Below, piece by piece: positions 7,767 to 16,661 of a DNA stretch of 29,118 bases. Source of the stretch: JANQRV01 sp964533785 (lineage in GTDB: Bacteria; Bacteroidota; Bacteroidia; Chitinophagales; Saprospiraceae); the NCBI GenBank assembly GCA_964533785.1, contig CAZHNG010000034.1, forward strand, positions 1 to 29,118. Reading direction: 5' to 3'. Position 1 is the first letter of the stretch, and every line of letters starts with the position of its first letter. The notes under the pieces were generated by a model. It was not told the DNA's origin and did no database searches. It saw only the letters and a list, made by a program, of their open reading frames with translations. The position numbers were made by a program, and so were the translations under genes.

Positions 7767-7805
7767 GCGAGTTACGTGTTATTGAACCTGCAACACGTAA
7801 CTCGC
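7767..7805. terminator. Perfect 14-bp inverted repeat between convergent genes
   Basis: GCGAGTTACGTGTT (7767-7780) and AACACGTAACTCGC (7792-7805) are exact reverse complements around an 11-nt loop. The element lies between two convergent genes (YVTN protein on plus, glutamate dehydrogenase on minus), the place for a bidirectional transcription stop. No long T-run flanks it on either strand, so termination would be atypical. Confidence 0.55.
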
Positions 7806-7922
7806 CATACTCAACAAAATTCGAATTATAAGTATTGAGAATCCACCGTGAATAAAAGATGTTCTAAATCCAGGTTGACTCCTGTTTATTATACCACCTG
7901 CCTTAAGAGGTCCAACCATATC

Positions 7923-9341
7923 CTAAGGAAAGATCCCCAGTGATAAATAATCATTACTAATTTTCATGATCGCACTTACGAAGGCGGCTGTCCTGAGGTC
8001 ATTAATTTCATTTTTCTGAAGCTGGATCTCTTTGATTTGTTGATAAGCCACTACCATCGTTTCCTCAAGCCCTGAACGAACCAAGTCAATTTCATCGGCC
8101 CCCTTTGCGATAATATTTTTTTCGCGGTCGCCGACTATGCTGCCGGTGGTTTGTTCCACTAATCGCAGAATATTGGCATTCGTCTTTTGATTAAAGCGCT
8201 TGTCCATCCGGCCAAAACGCATGTGAGACAAATTTTTGAGCCACTCAAAATAAGAGACTGTAACCCCTCCGGCATTCAAATAAACATCCGGAATGATCAA
8301 AACCCCCTTTTTCAAAAGCACTTCCTCGGCATCGGCAGTGATAGGTCCGTTAGCTGCCTCCGCAATTATTTTGGCTTTTATCCTATCAACATTTTCGATT
8401 CTGATCTGATCTTCCAGCGCCGCCGGCACCAGAATATCACATTCCAATTCCAGCACTCCATTGCGATCTTCTTTTCCAAAAGATCGCGCTCCGGGAAAAT
8501 CAATGATCGTTCCGTTTTCCTTCTTATACTCTAATAATTCATAAATATCAAATCCGGCTGGATTGTAAACAAAACCATCCACTTCACCGACACCGATGAT
8601 CTTCACGCCCCCTTCTTCCTGAGAAATCCTGGCAGTATAAGACCCAACATTACCTAATCCCTGTACAACCATTGTTTTTCCTTCTACTCCGACATTCAGT
8701 CCTAATCTTTTCATGTCGTCGGGATTTTCGCAGGCTTCGCGAATGCCGTAAAACACCCCTCTACCGGTAGCCTCAGTCCTGCCCCGGATACCGCTTTGTC
8801 CTACCGGTTTGCCGGTAACACATCCGGCAGCATCGATCTCTCCGTAATTGAAAGTCCGGTAAGTATCATAGATCCAGGCCATTTCTCTCTCTCCCGTCCC
8901 ATAATCGGGTGCCGGCACATCAATGGCCGAGCCAATAAAATTATGCTTGATCAATTCAGCCGTATAACGTCTAGTGATCCGTTCAAGCTCATCGGGCGTG
9001 TGCTCCCAGGGGGAAATCTTAACTCCTCCTTTTGCTCCTCCAAAAGGTACATCGACGATGGCGCACTTGTAGGTCATCAAAGTAGCCAGCGCCATCACTT
9101 CTTCCTGGCTTACGTGGTTGCTGTAACGAATACCTCCTTTTGTAGGAGTTCTGTGGTGACTATGCTGCACCCGGTAAGCTTCGACCGTCTTTACACCGTT
9201 CCCTATTTTTACAGGAAAATGAAGTCGGTAAACAGAATTACAAACTTTGATCTGGTTTAATAAACCTTCTTCTAATCCAGTGAAAGCAGCAGCCTTATCG
9301 AAGTACCGCTGTACACTTTGGTAAAACTTAGATTTATTCAT
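7923..9341 (-). CDS. Glu/Leu/Phe/Val dehydrogenase family protein, probably glutamate dehydrogenase
   Basis: Catalyses reversible oxidative deamination of glutamate to 2-oxoglutarate, linking amino-acid catabolism to the TCA cycle in the cytoplasm. The substrate domain has HRTPTKGGIRYSNHV (Lys68), LMTYKCAIVDVPFGGAKGGV (Lys92 and the catalytic Lys104) and PAPDYGTGEREMAWIYDTY. The hinge GRTEATGRGVFYGI leads into a Rossmann domain with VVQGLGNVGSY. EAANGPIT and YLNAGGVTVSYFEW complete the active-site cleft. Length is 472 residues, slightly longer than the usual ~420-450. Substrate specificity and coenzyme (NAD or NADP) cannot be settled by eye. The ATG at 9341 overlaps the stop of the upstream CcmD-like gene by 8 bp, so translation is probably coupled. 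It supplies the step after proline dehydrogenase (26092-27279), though the two genes are not adjacent. Confidence 0.92.
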   Translation of the reverse strand: MNKSKFYQSVQRYFDKAAAFTGLEEGLLNQIKVCNSVYRLHFPVKIGNGVKTVEAYRVQHSHHRTPTKGGIRYSNHVSQEEVMALATLMTYKCAIVDVPFGGAKGGVKISPWEHTPDELERITRRYTAELIKHNFIGSAIDVPAPDYGTGEREMAWIYDTYRTFNYGEIDAAGCVTGKPVGQSGIRGRTEATGRGVFYGIREACENPDDMKRLGLNVGVEGKTMVVQGLGNVGSYTARISQEEGGVKIIGVGEVDGFVYNPAGFDIYELLEYKKENGTIIDFPGARSFGKEDRNGVLELECDILVPAALEDQIRIENVDRIKAKIIAEAANGPITADAEEVLLKKGVLIIPDVYLNAGGVTVSYFEWLKNLSHMRFGRMDKRFNQKTNANILRLVEQTTGSIVGDREKNIIAKGADEIDLVRSGLEETMVVAYQQIKEIQLQKNEINDLRTAAFVSAIMKISNDYLSLGIFP

Positions 9342-9552
9342 CCTCTTTAATTTGATTTTCTAATTTGGTTAGTCTTCGATCTAAATAGATTAGGAAAATG
9401 ATTAAGCCAATAAATATCATAACCACTACGGCTACGACAACATATATTTTGCCTACGCTACGCATAAAATCCGATTCTCCATTCTGGGCTAATAGAATGA
9501 CTGGCAGAAAAAGCCATAAAAATACTTGGAGGATTACACGTTTTATTTGCAT
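9334..9552 (-). CDS. CcmD-like small membrane protein
   Basis: A 72-residue protein with two hydrophobic segments: residues ~5-22 (signal-like, LQVFLWLFLPVILLAQ, possibly cleaved before Gln) and ~34-56 (IYVVVAVVVMIFIGLIIFLIY), then a charged C-terminal helix (DRRLTKLENQIKEDE). This layout matches the CcmD family annotated in Bacteroidota, which in other bacteria assists heme handling by CcmC/CcmB during cytochrome c maturation. No other ccm gene is nearby, so the role is inferred from size and topology only. Its stop overlaps the start of the glutamate dehydrogenase gene. Confidence 0.7.
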   Translation of the reverse strand: MQIKRVILQVFLWLFLPVILLAQNGESDFMRSVGKIYVVVAVVVMIFIGLIIFLIYLDRRLTKLENQIKEDE

Positions 9553-9708
9553 GGGCCAAAAGTTTTTTTCGTTTAATCGGGATAAAAATACTTTAAAGGC
9601 TAAAACTCTAATTTAATTTTCAATCAACCAAATAAAATTGTGATTTGCCTTTTTCCACAACCTTCTACTTCAACTTTTGTTTGATCCACATAACTAAAAT
9701 CGACCGAC

Positions 9709-9882
9709 ATGTTTAACTTTTTTAAAAAAGATCCTGTAAAAAAATTAGAAAAAGCTTACGAAAAATTGCTGGAAGAAGCGATGCAACTGCAGCGTAACGG
9801 CGATATCAAAGGCTATGCCAAAAAAATGGAAGAAGCGGAAGCAATTCAGAAGCAAATTGAAGAATTGACAAAGGGCAAATAA
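9709..9882 (+). CDS. Small DUF6435/Lacal_2735-type protein
   Basis: A 57-residue, highly charged protein beginning MFNFFKKDPVKKLEKAYEK and ending EAIQKQIEELTKGK. It is almost entirely helical and coiled-coil-like, with the LLEEA-LQRNGDIKGYA pattern that I recognise from the DUF6435 (Lacal_2735) family of Bacteroidota and some Gammaproteobacteria. Its function is unknown. The ATG at 9709 is the only sensible start. It is divergent from the CcmD-like gene and followed by a repeat-bearing gap, so it seems to be a monocistronic unit. Confidence 0.8.
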   Translation: MFNFFKKDPVKKLEKAYEKLLEEAMQLQRNGDIKGYAKKMEEAEAIQKQIEELTKGK

Positions 9883-9943
9883 TTGATGCTAGTGCCTAAA
9901 TGTAATGACAAGCATTCGTGACCTGTAGATATTGGTTGATGAT

Positions 9944-10009
9944 GTTTATAAGGTTTATAGTAGGTTATATCAACTCATAAACTTTATAAACCCTATAAAC
10001 TTTATAAAC
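9944..10009. repeat. Inverted arrays of a 9-bp unit (GTTTATAAG)
   Basis: The left part reads in nines as GTTTATAAG, GTTTATAGT, AGGTTATAT. The right part reads as ATAAACTTT, ATAAACCCT, ATAAACTTT, ATAAACACA, the reverse complement of the same unit. The 17-bp arms 9944-9960 and 9993-10009 pair completely with one G-U. The element lies between the DUF6435 gene and the 3' end of lptD, which converge, so it may act as a bidirectional terminator. Confidence 0.65.
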
Positions 10010-10099
10010 ACATAAGCCTAAAAACAGTCTCGTCTGTTTCTAAAAACTTCAACGATCAATTCCATCGTCAATACATTTATCCTCATCCTAGCGTCTAAA

Positions 10100-12834
10100 C
10101 TAATTAAAAGCATTCCGTCCATCAATATTATTCCGCTGGTAAGGAATTTTGAGAAATCCGAGCGAGCCGGGTTTCACTTGTATGTAAAAACGGTAAGTTC
10201 TACGAGTCGGGAACCAGTCCATTCCCATTTCCCAGCAGTGTAGATCACGTCGAAATCCTACTGATGGAAAAGTAATATCTTTTCGGATAAAGTCGTACCC
10301 GATCCTTCCGATCCGGATATCCCAGTTTTCCGTCAAAGCGATACTTCCTTGTATATCGATCGAATGAGCGGAAGTGATCAAAGTGTCCAGCCCCGGTTTG
10401 GTCCGGTCCCAGCGAAAGGCAAGGTTGTGATTGATACTAAAGTTTTCGAAAAGGCTTAAAAAGTCCGTTTCTTCCGGTTGATTGGATCGTCGCCTCCGAT
10501 CATCCCCGAAATCTCTTAGATCTTCCACCACTTCCTCTTCTTTTCCCTGGAAGATCGCCCTTATTTTTGCGACGTCCATTCTGGTACTCAGGGTAGCACG
10601 GGCCTGTTCAAAGCGCAACAATTTCCCATCCTGTTTCAAACTGGTCACGTTGATCCTGCGCCCCGTCTCTTCGTCTAAAGTATAAGGATCCCAGGTAGCC
10701 CCTAGCGCCAATGTAGTTGCTCCTTTGAAAAAGCGGGCGGTCCCGCTCATGTTTATCCGGCTCCATTTCAGTGTATCCGCGGCCAGATTGTAACTACCAT
10801 TTACCCTTAAGTTGCTGAAAAGCTTTATTTTCTTCTCCGTAGAATCTTTTTTCGAAAAGACTTTAGCCTCGAAGATATTATTAAAACCGTAGGTGATCGC
10901 CATCTGTTGCCGGCTGGCCGTAGGAGAACCAAAAATACCGCCGTCGAAAATGGAATAACGGTTTTCCTGTTCGGGATTGTTTACACTTCCCACCGTTCGA
11001 AACCAGTCTTTCTCAATATAATCCGGAGCAAAACTAAAGCCGATCGAAGGTTTAACGACGTGCCGGAGCCCACGCAACCACCCCTTGCGGAATAACAGGG
11101 TACCAAATAATTGGGTATTGACATTCACGCCGGCAGACATTTGGTAAAACCGGTCAAAACCATTAATGCGGTTTTCAAAAAGCGTATCTCTGGAATTGTC
11201 GATGATCTGCTCCGAAAAAGCCGTGCCGTCACTATTGGGTACCAGGATCGTGTCGAGATCCGTAATCGTCTGTATGCTTTGGTCAATCGTATTTAAATAC
11301 CAGGTTTCCTGGTAACTGAAATTAGGGTTGACACTAAACCACTTTAACATTCTGAGAGAAGTACCTCCCGACAGATCGTGCCGCACCCCGAAACGAGCAT
11401 CATCCAAGGTCTGCTGCGTAAACAAGGTACTGTCAACGGCATCGAACTGGTTTCGAACCTCGTTGGTGTAGCGCACATTAATGTCCTCATACCATTTGGT
11501 TTTACCGGCAGCAACTTTGCGGCGAAAAGGATATAAGGTCTGCGTTCTGAATTGCAGATTAGGAAAACTGATCGTCACCCGGTTGGTGGCTGTATTTTGA
11601 CTGTGGTTAAAGCTAGCCGTCATACTATACGGTGAATCTGGCCAATTCCGGCTGAAAGTTAGGTTGGAGCGAAACTGGTTTTGTAACACCCTGGCGGCGC
11701 TGTTCAGCACCCGGCTCTGATAGTCCCCAGTCTGAATATTGATGGATCCACCAAATTGGTTATTCGGATGGGCGGTGGGCGCCTGCTGGTGCGACCACCT
11801 AAAACTGATGGCATTGGTAGGCGCGATCGTCCCGTCAAACGCTTCTATTCGCTGCCGGTCGAAATCCAGCGAAAAATTCCCGCTGTATTTATACCGCTTC
11901 CGGTATTGAGATCTTGCGTGTAACCGGTAAGATCCTTTCAGATATATATCAGTAGTCAAAGCAAGATTAAAATGTTCCCCTAAAGGAAAGAACCATCCTA
12001 TTTCTCTCAATCCAAAACCAAGTGCATCGGAGTATTCGTAGTCCCTTGGAAACAAAAGCCCCGTCTGCCGCCCACTGGATATCGGAAAAAAACCAAAAGG
12101 CAGCCATAGCGGTGTCGGAATATTCATAATTTCCAGGTTGGAGGCTCCCACGACTACCAGTTTATTGGGGATCACTTTTTGCTTGGAACTACGAATACCG
12201 AAATGCGGTTCCGGATGGGTACAAGTCGTAAAGATGGCATCCTTACTGTATACGACATCTTCACGACTGGTAGAGTCTTCACCGCTGCTGACAAATTTCG
12301 ACCTGGAACCCAGAACAACAATATCATTCTGCTGGGTGGTCACATCGTATACGATGCCTTTACGCGATTTAAAGTTGTACCGCATCCTGTCGGCAGTAAA
12401 TGACTGGCTCCCGTCTTGAAATTCAGGAATACCTGCTATTCTACCGGTACTATCCGGCAATCCCTGAGCCGTAACAATGCTACTGTCCCAGTTCATCACG
12501 ATATAATCAGCCTTAAGGGTAATAGTTGTATAATTGACTACCGCATCACCGTATAAATGAATTTTACGATCTTGAATATCAAAGAGGATAGAATCGGCAG
12601 CATTATAGTCTACAGGTGCTTCCAGCGAATCCTTCGAATAGGTAATTTGGTATCGTTTGGTCGTATCGTTAGCTACTTTATTGGTATCAGCAGTAGCACT
12701 TAGCTCGGTATAATTGATGCCTGAGGGAGGAGTATTTTGCATCCGGGTAACGGTAGAATCCCTCTGTGTCCAGGCAGTAAGGCAACAGCAAAAAAACAAC
12801 AATATACAGACGTAATATCTTGTGTTAATTAGAA
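10100..12834 (-). CDS. lptD: LPS-assembly protein LptD homologue (5' end in assembly gap)
   Basis: Outer-membrane beta-barrel that, with LptE, inserts lipopolysaccharide or lipooligosaccharide into the outer leaflet. The N-terminal periplasmic part has an OstA/LptA-like beta-jellyroll (IHLYGDAVVNYTTITLKADYIVMNWDS, then FTADRMRYNFKSRKGIVYDV). LptD features follow: the TTCTHPEPHFGIRSSKQKVIP cysteine segment, then PTPLWLPFGFFPIS, and about 600 residues of alternating-strand barrel ending in a Bacteroidota-type C-terminus. About 910 codons are visible. The open frame continues past the apparent TTG at 12802 to the run of N at 12835; the extra residues (LINTRYYVCI, then LLFFCCCLTAWTQ) complete a signal peptide, so the real ATG is in or beyond the gap. 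It is divergent from the amidase/MlaD genes, an envelope arrangement common in this phylum. Confidence 0.88.
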
Positions 12835-12844
12835 NNNNNNNNNN
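12835..12844. other. Assembly gap (10 N)
   Basis: Ten consecutive N lie between the signal-peptide region of lptD and the promoter region of the amidase gene. Ten may be a placeholder length rather than a measured one, so the spacing of the divergent promoters here cannot be trusted. Confidence 0.99.
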
Positions 12845-12929
12845 TATTTGACTTAATTTGTAAATCCATTAATACTGGATAAGTCAGTAAATTAGTAGTA
12901 GATTTTGTAAATCATATAATCCCGGTATC

Positions 12930-14306
12930 ATGACCTATTTGTACAACATCCAAAAAACGCTCATTCTCTTTTCTATGATGCCTGTTGGTTTCTTCTTTAA
13001 CAATTCCTTATTGTTTAATTACGATCTTCTGCAGAAAAATGTTAAGAATTTTAGTACTGAGCCGTGCAAAAGTAAAAATCCTATTGATAAAGAAGAAGTC
13101 TACCAAATTAAAACCGTCGTTATTGATGCCGGACACGGAGGCCACGACGCGGGATGTTCCGGTAATCACAACAAAGAAAAAGATATTGCTCTTTCGATCA
13201 GCAAACTGCTCGCCGCAAAACTACAGCAGCAACACCCTGAGATCAAAGTCATTTTAACCCGGAAAGATGATACTTTTATTCCTTTGTACAAAAGAGCCGA
13301 AATTGCGAATAAAAATAATGCGGATCTTTTTATTTCCATACACTGTAATGCTACCGGAGGAAGCAGACAGGCATACGGCACCGAGACTTTTGTGATGGGA
13401 CTTAAAACTGCCGACCAGAATTTACAGGTCGTAAAAAGAGAAAATGCCTCCATTTTTCTGGAAGAGAACTACCAGCAAAACTATCCTTTTGATCCTAATT
13501 CCGATGAGGGTCATATCATGGCGAGTATGTTTCAGAACACCTTTTTGGAACAAAGTATCCTATTCGCAGAAAAAGTGGAAAAACAATTTCAGCAAAAAGA
13601 TGATCGAAAAAGCCGGGGGGTCAAACAAGCCGGCTTCGTTGTCCTCAAGTTGACGACCATGCCAAGCGTTTTAGTAGAAACGGGCTTTCTCACTAATTAC
13701 CAGGAAGAAAACTACCTGGCCACCAAAAATGGTCAGCATCGCATAGCTAACTCCATCCTTGCCGCGTTCAGAGAATATAAGCTTGCCGTTGAAGATAAAA
13801 ACTTTGATATGCCCAGCCCCACCTTCGCCCAAAACCGCTCTTATGATCACACTCAGGGAGAACCTAATGAATATCAACAGTTCAATCCTTCACCAAAAAA
13901 AGCCTACTCCAGCCCCTCCCCTGCCGTTGAGCCGGTAAGCTACCAATTTAGCAGTGAAAGTACAGTTCCCGTAAGAAAAAATAATCCCAAACCTGTGCTT
14001 AAAGCAAAAACGCCGGTCCAAAATTGGGATCGCGATCTTTTTCAATTCAAGGTTCAGCTTGCCGCAGCCACTCATCCGATCAATACCAGCGAAAAACAGT
14101 GGAAGGATGTCCCCTACCAAATTGAAGTTTTAAAAGAAGAGAATTTGTTAAAATACCAGGCAAGAAACTTTGACACCCTGGATGCTGCCGAACGTGCTGC
14201 TATGCAACTCCGTTTCAATGGCTTCCCCGACGCTTTCATCGTTGTTTATTATAAAGGTAAAGCGATTAGTTTGGCGGAAGCCAAAAAAGCATTGGGAACC
14301 CCTTGA
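12930..14306 (+). CDS. N-acetylmuramoyl-L-alanine amidase (Amidase_3) with C-terminal SPOR-like region
   Basis: Zinc amidase that cuts the bond between MurNAc and the stem peptide in peptidoglycan; acts in the periplasm during cell separation and wall turnover. Residues ~1-30 are a hydrophobic leader. The catalytic domain (~60-275) has its expected residues: VVIDAGHGGHD (His69), KEKDIALSI (Glu83), DLFISIHCNA (His138) and the catalytic Glu250 in SVLVETGFLTN. A Pro/Ser/Gln-rich linker follows, then residues ~370-455 (FKVQLAAATHPI, LLKYQARNFDTLDAAERAAMQLRFNGFPDAFIVVYYKGK) that look like a SPOR-type peptidoglycan-binding module. Length is 458 residues. The ATG at 12930 fits the leader. The mlaD-type gene follows on the same strand after 156 bp, and lptD is divergent. 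Confidence 0.92.
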   Translation: MTYLYNIQKTLILFSMMPVGFFFNNSLLFNYDLLQKNVKNFSTEPCKSKNPIDKEEVYQIKTVVIDAGHGGHDAGCSGNHNKEKDIALSISKLLAAKLQQQHPEIKVILTRKDDTFIPLYKRAEIANKNNADLFISIHCNATGGSRQAYGTETFVMGLKTADQNLQVVKRENASIFLEENYQQNYPFDPNSDEGHIMASMFQNTFLEQSILFAEKVEKQFQQKDDRKSRGVKQAGFVVLKLTTMPSVLVETGFLTNYQEENYLATKNGQHRIANSILAAFREYKLAVEDKNFDMPSPTFAQNRSYDHTQGEPNEYQQFNPSPKKAYSSPSPAVEPVSYQFSSESTVPVRKNNPKPVLKAKTPVQNWDRDLFQFKVQLAAATHPINTSEKQWKDVPYQIEVLKEENLLKYQARNFDTLDAAERAAMQLRFNGFPDAFIVVYYKGKAISLAEAKKALGTP

Positions 14307-14462
14307 TGCATTTGAGCCAAAACTAATTGTAAAGAAAAAACCTAAAAATATTGAAAACAAGCAAAAATATACAACCTTCAAAATATGGATCGACTCTCGT
14401 AAAACTCTTTAGAGTAATGGACGTTCTCATTGGATATGCAATAAACCAAACCTGACTTTATT

Positions 14463-15500
14463 ATGTCAAACGAAGTAAAAATTGGCCTTTTAACCATAAT
14501 CGCAATAGCCCTAGGTTTTTGGGGTTATAAATTTATTTTAGGACAAAACATGTTGGTTAAATCGAATGTATATTATATCGAATACAGCGATGTTGACGGC
14601 ATGAAAAAAGGTACCTCGGTTTCCATTAACGGCGTACAGGTAGGAAGCGTGACTAAAATTGAATTGTTATACGACCAGACCGAAAAAGTAAAAGTAACCC
14701 TGGATCTGAATAAAGACGTAAAGATCCCTCAAAATACGATTGCACAGATCATTTCTTCCGGCTTTATGGGTGGTAAAGTGATCGAACTGATCTACGATAA
14801 ACCATGCACGGACGACTGTGCGCCGAGCGGCAGCTATCTTAAAGGGCGTACCCTGGGAATGATGGCTTCCATGATCGGTAAAGAAGGTTTATCTCCCTAT
14901 ATGGAACAATTCAAAGACGGACTGGGAGATATTCTCGACACCCTTAACCGAGAATTGCTGGATGAAGAAAGTGACTCTCCACTTGCAAAAAGCATCAGGG
15001 ACTTACAAGGTACCCTCTCCAATCTGAATTCGGCCAGCTACCAGCTAGACGTCATCATCAGAAAATCAACCGGCAAATTAGACGGCACTCTTGATAATTT
15101 ATATACCATCACAGGAACGGTAAGCCAAAAATCGGAGGACATTGCCGGCATCATTGATAATGCTAATACGGTTACCGGCCAATTAGCTGACGCCGATATT
15201 GGCCAAACCATGGAAGAAGTAAATGCTTCGATCGCCAATTTAAAGCAAACATTGAATCAAGCCGAAGCCGCCGTGGGAAACATCAATGGTCTGGTTAGTA
15301 AGATCAATTCCGGCCAGGGCTCCCTTGGTAAACTCCTGAATGATGATGAACTCTACAATGATCTAACCGAGATGAGTTATTCCGTAGATTCTCTGGCGAC
15401 CGACTTCCAAGAGCGCCCTTACCGCTATATTCCCTTCAAAAGCCGGAAAAAAGTGAAAAGGTTTGATAGAAAAGATGCTGCTCTGGAAGAATCGAAGTAG
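14463..15500 (+). CDS. MlaD/MCE family protein
   Basis: Inner-membrane-anchored MCE (mammalian cell entry) protein; MlaD-type proteins form the periplasmic substrate-binding ring of lipid-transport ABC systems between the two membranes. The N-terminal transmembrane segment (IGLLTIIAIALGFWGYKFIL, residues ~7-26) precedes the MCE domain (VYYIEYSDVDGMKKGTSV, then SINGVQVGSVTKIEL, IISSGFMGGKVIELIYD; ~35-125). Residues ~145-320 form a long helical, coiled-coil region with heptad Leu/Ile (SNLNSASYQLDVIIR, NLYTITGTVSQKS, ANLKQTLNQAEAAVGNING), as expected for the extended MCE tail. The C-terminus is basic (YRYIPFKSRKKVKRFDRK). Length is 345 residues. The MlaE/MlaF partners are not in this window. It follows the amidase, a frequent arrangement in Bacteroidota. 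Confidence 0.9.
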   Translation: MSNEVKIGLLTIIAIALGFWGYKFILGQNMLVKSNVYYIEYSDVDGMKKGTSVSINGVQVGSVTKIELLYDQTEKVKVTLDLNKDVKIPQNTIAQIISSGFMGGKVIELIYDKPCTDDCAPSGSYLKGRTLGMMASMIGKEGLSPYMEQFKDGLGDILDTLNRELLDEESDSPLAKSIRDLQGTLSNLNSASYQLDVIIRKSTGKLDGTLDNLYTITGTVSQKSEDIAGIIDNANTVTGQLADADIGQTMEEVNASIANLKQTLNQAEAAVGNINGLVSKINSGQGSLGKLLNDDELYNDLTEMSYSVDSLATDFQERPYRYIPFKSRKKVKRFDRKDAALEESK

Positions 15501-15562
15501 GTACTTAGTGGTCCAAAATAAAATTGTATTTTCACGCTAAGTTCAAACTAACCAAGACGCAA

Positions 15563-16525
15563 ATGGATTATTCTCTATTCATCATGTGGTTCGGCTTTAT
15601 TCTTGCGGGCTACTCTGTTGTGGGTAACGATAGTATTCAAACGCTGGGAACTTTCCTGAGTTCCAATGAAGAAAGGCCCTGGTATATTTTGTGGTTGTTC
15701 GCCGGAAGTATATTAACCGCAACACTGGTTTATGGGTGGTACAACTACGGCGGTGACGTTTCCTACGAGCGGCTCGCGAAATATCCGCTACCCGATCCGT
15801 TTGCCTGGTATTATATCTTACCGCCTATCGTATTAATGCTACTCACCCGAACGGGAATTCCCGTTAGTACCTCCTTTCTCATCCTGACCTTTTTTAATGA
15901 GAAAAATTTAGGGGACATGGTCGTTAAGTCCATGCTTGGTTACGTTGTAGCCTTTGGGGTAGCAGTACTGGTTTATATCATCACTACCCGGATTCTGGAA
16001 AAACGCTTCATTGAAAACCCGATCAGCAAGTCTGAACAGAATATTTGGGTGCCTTTACAATGGCTATCAACCGGCTTTTTATGGTCACAATGGCTGATCC
16101 AGGATTTCGCGAATATTTATGTTTACCTGCCCAGAGATATTAGTGCTACTCAATTATTCGTGTCGTTATCTATTCTTTTAGCATTTTTGGCCTACATCTT
16201 TGCCAGCAAGGGGGGAGCGATCCAGAAAATAGTAAAAGCCAAAACGAATACCGTTGATATCCGGTCCGCTACCATCATTGACTTTATTTACGGCTTGGTA
16301 TTATTGTTCTTTAAAGAATGGAGTAATATCCCAATGAGTACTACTTGGGTATTTCTTGGTTTATTGGCCGGACGGGAGATCGCCATACGATTCCGGTTGG
16401 GTGACAAGAAGGTAGACCGCCCAACGCTCATGATGCTGTTGTCAGATTTAGGTAAAGTTTTCCTCGGTTTAGTAGCAAGTATTGCACTGGTGTTGTTAAT
16501 CAAATATGTTATTGTAGGCCAATAA
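15563..16525 (+). CDS. Multi-pass membrane protein, divergent PiT-like permease
   Basis: A 320-residue protein with about eight to ten hydrophobic segments. It has the two-half plan of PiT phosphate/sulfate permeases. The first half has GYSVVGNDSIQTLGTF (compare the PiT ND motif) followed ~90 residues later by TGIPVSTSFLILTFF (compare PVSTTH). The second half has WLIQDFANIYVYLP, a degenerate ND motif, then FASKGGAIQKIVKAKTNT and SNIPMSTTWVFLGLLAGREIAIRFR. The Asn-Asp pair is kept only in the first half and the His after STT is replaced by Trp. I infer a transporter-like fold, but the substrate is unknown and loss of motif residues may mean a changed function. ATG at 15563 was chosen; the open frame extends to a TTG at 15524, but that segment is hydrophilic. 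It is 62 bp after mlaD on the same strand. Confidence 0.65.
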   Translation: MDYSLFIMWFGFILAGYSVVGNDSIQTLGTFLSSNEERPWYILWLFAGSILTATLVYGWYNYGGDVSYERLAKYPLPDPFAWYYILPPIVLMLLTRTGIPVSTSFLILTFFNEKNLGDMVVKSMLGYVVAFGVAVLVYIITTRILEKRFIENPISKSEQNIWVPLQWLSTGFLWSQWLIQDFANIYVYLPRDISATQLFVSLSILLAFLAYIFASKGGAIQKIVKAKTNTVDIRSATIIDFIYGLVLLFFKEWSNIPMSTTWVFLGLLAGREIAIRFRLGDKKVDRPTLMMLLSDLGKVFLGLVASIALVLLIKYVIVGQ

Positions 16526-16537
16526 GCCTCGTATTAT

Positions 16538-16631
16538 AATGTCAAATGCCAGACAGCAGATACCGGACGCCATATTGAATTTATTCTTGCTCATTCTGGT
16601 GTTTGGCGTCTGAAATCTGGCATCTTACATC
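16538..16631. repeat. Heptad-repeat hairpin, five units in each arm
   Basis: Left arm in sevens (16538-16572): AATGTCA, AATGCCA, GACAGCA, GATACCG, GACGCCA. Right arm (16597-16631): TGGTGTT, TGGCGTC, TGAAATC, TGGCATC, TTACATC. The right units are reverse complements of the left-type units (consensus TGGCRTC), so the 94-bp element folds into one imperfect stem with unit-for-unit register. It fills the gap between the PiT-like gene and the ABC exporter. Confidence 0.7.
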
Positions 16632-16661
16632 AAGTATTTGAATAAAAGACATAAGTCCAAT

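Noticed and set aside
8796..9260. 154-codon open frame opposite glutamate dehydrogenase
   Set aside because: Shadow of a strongly conserved gene on the other strand; no independent evidence.
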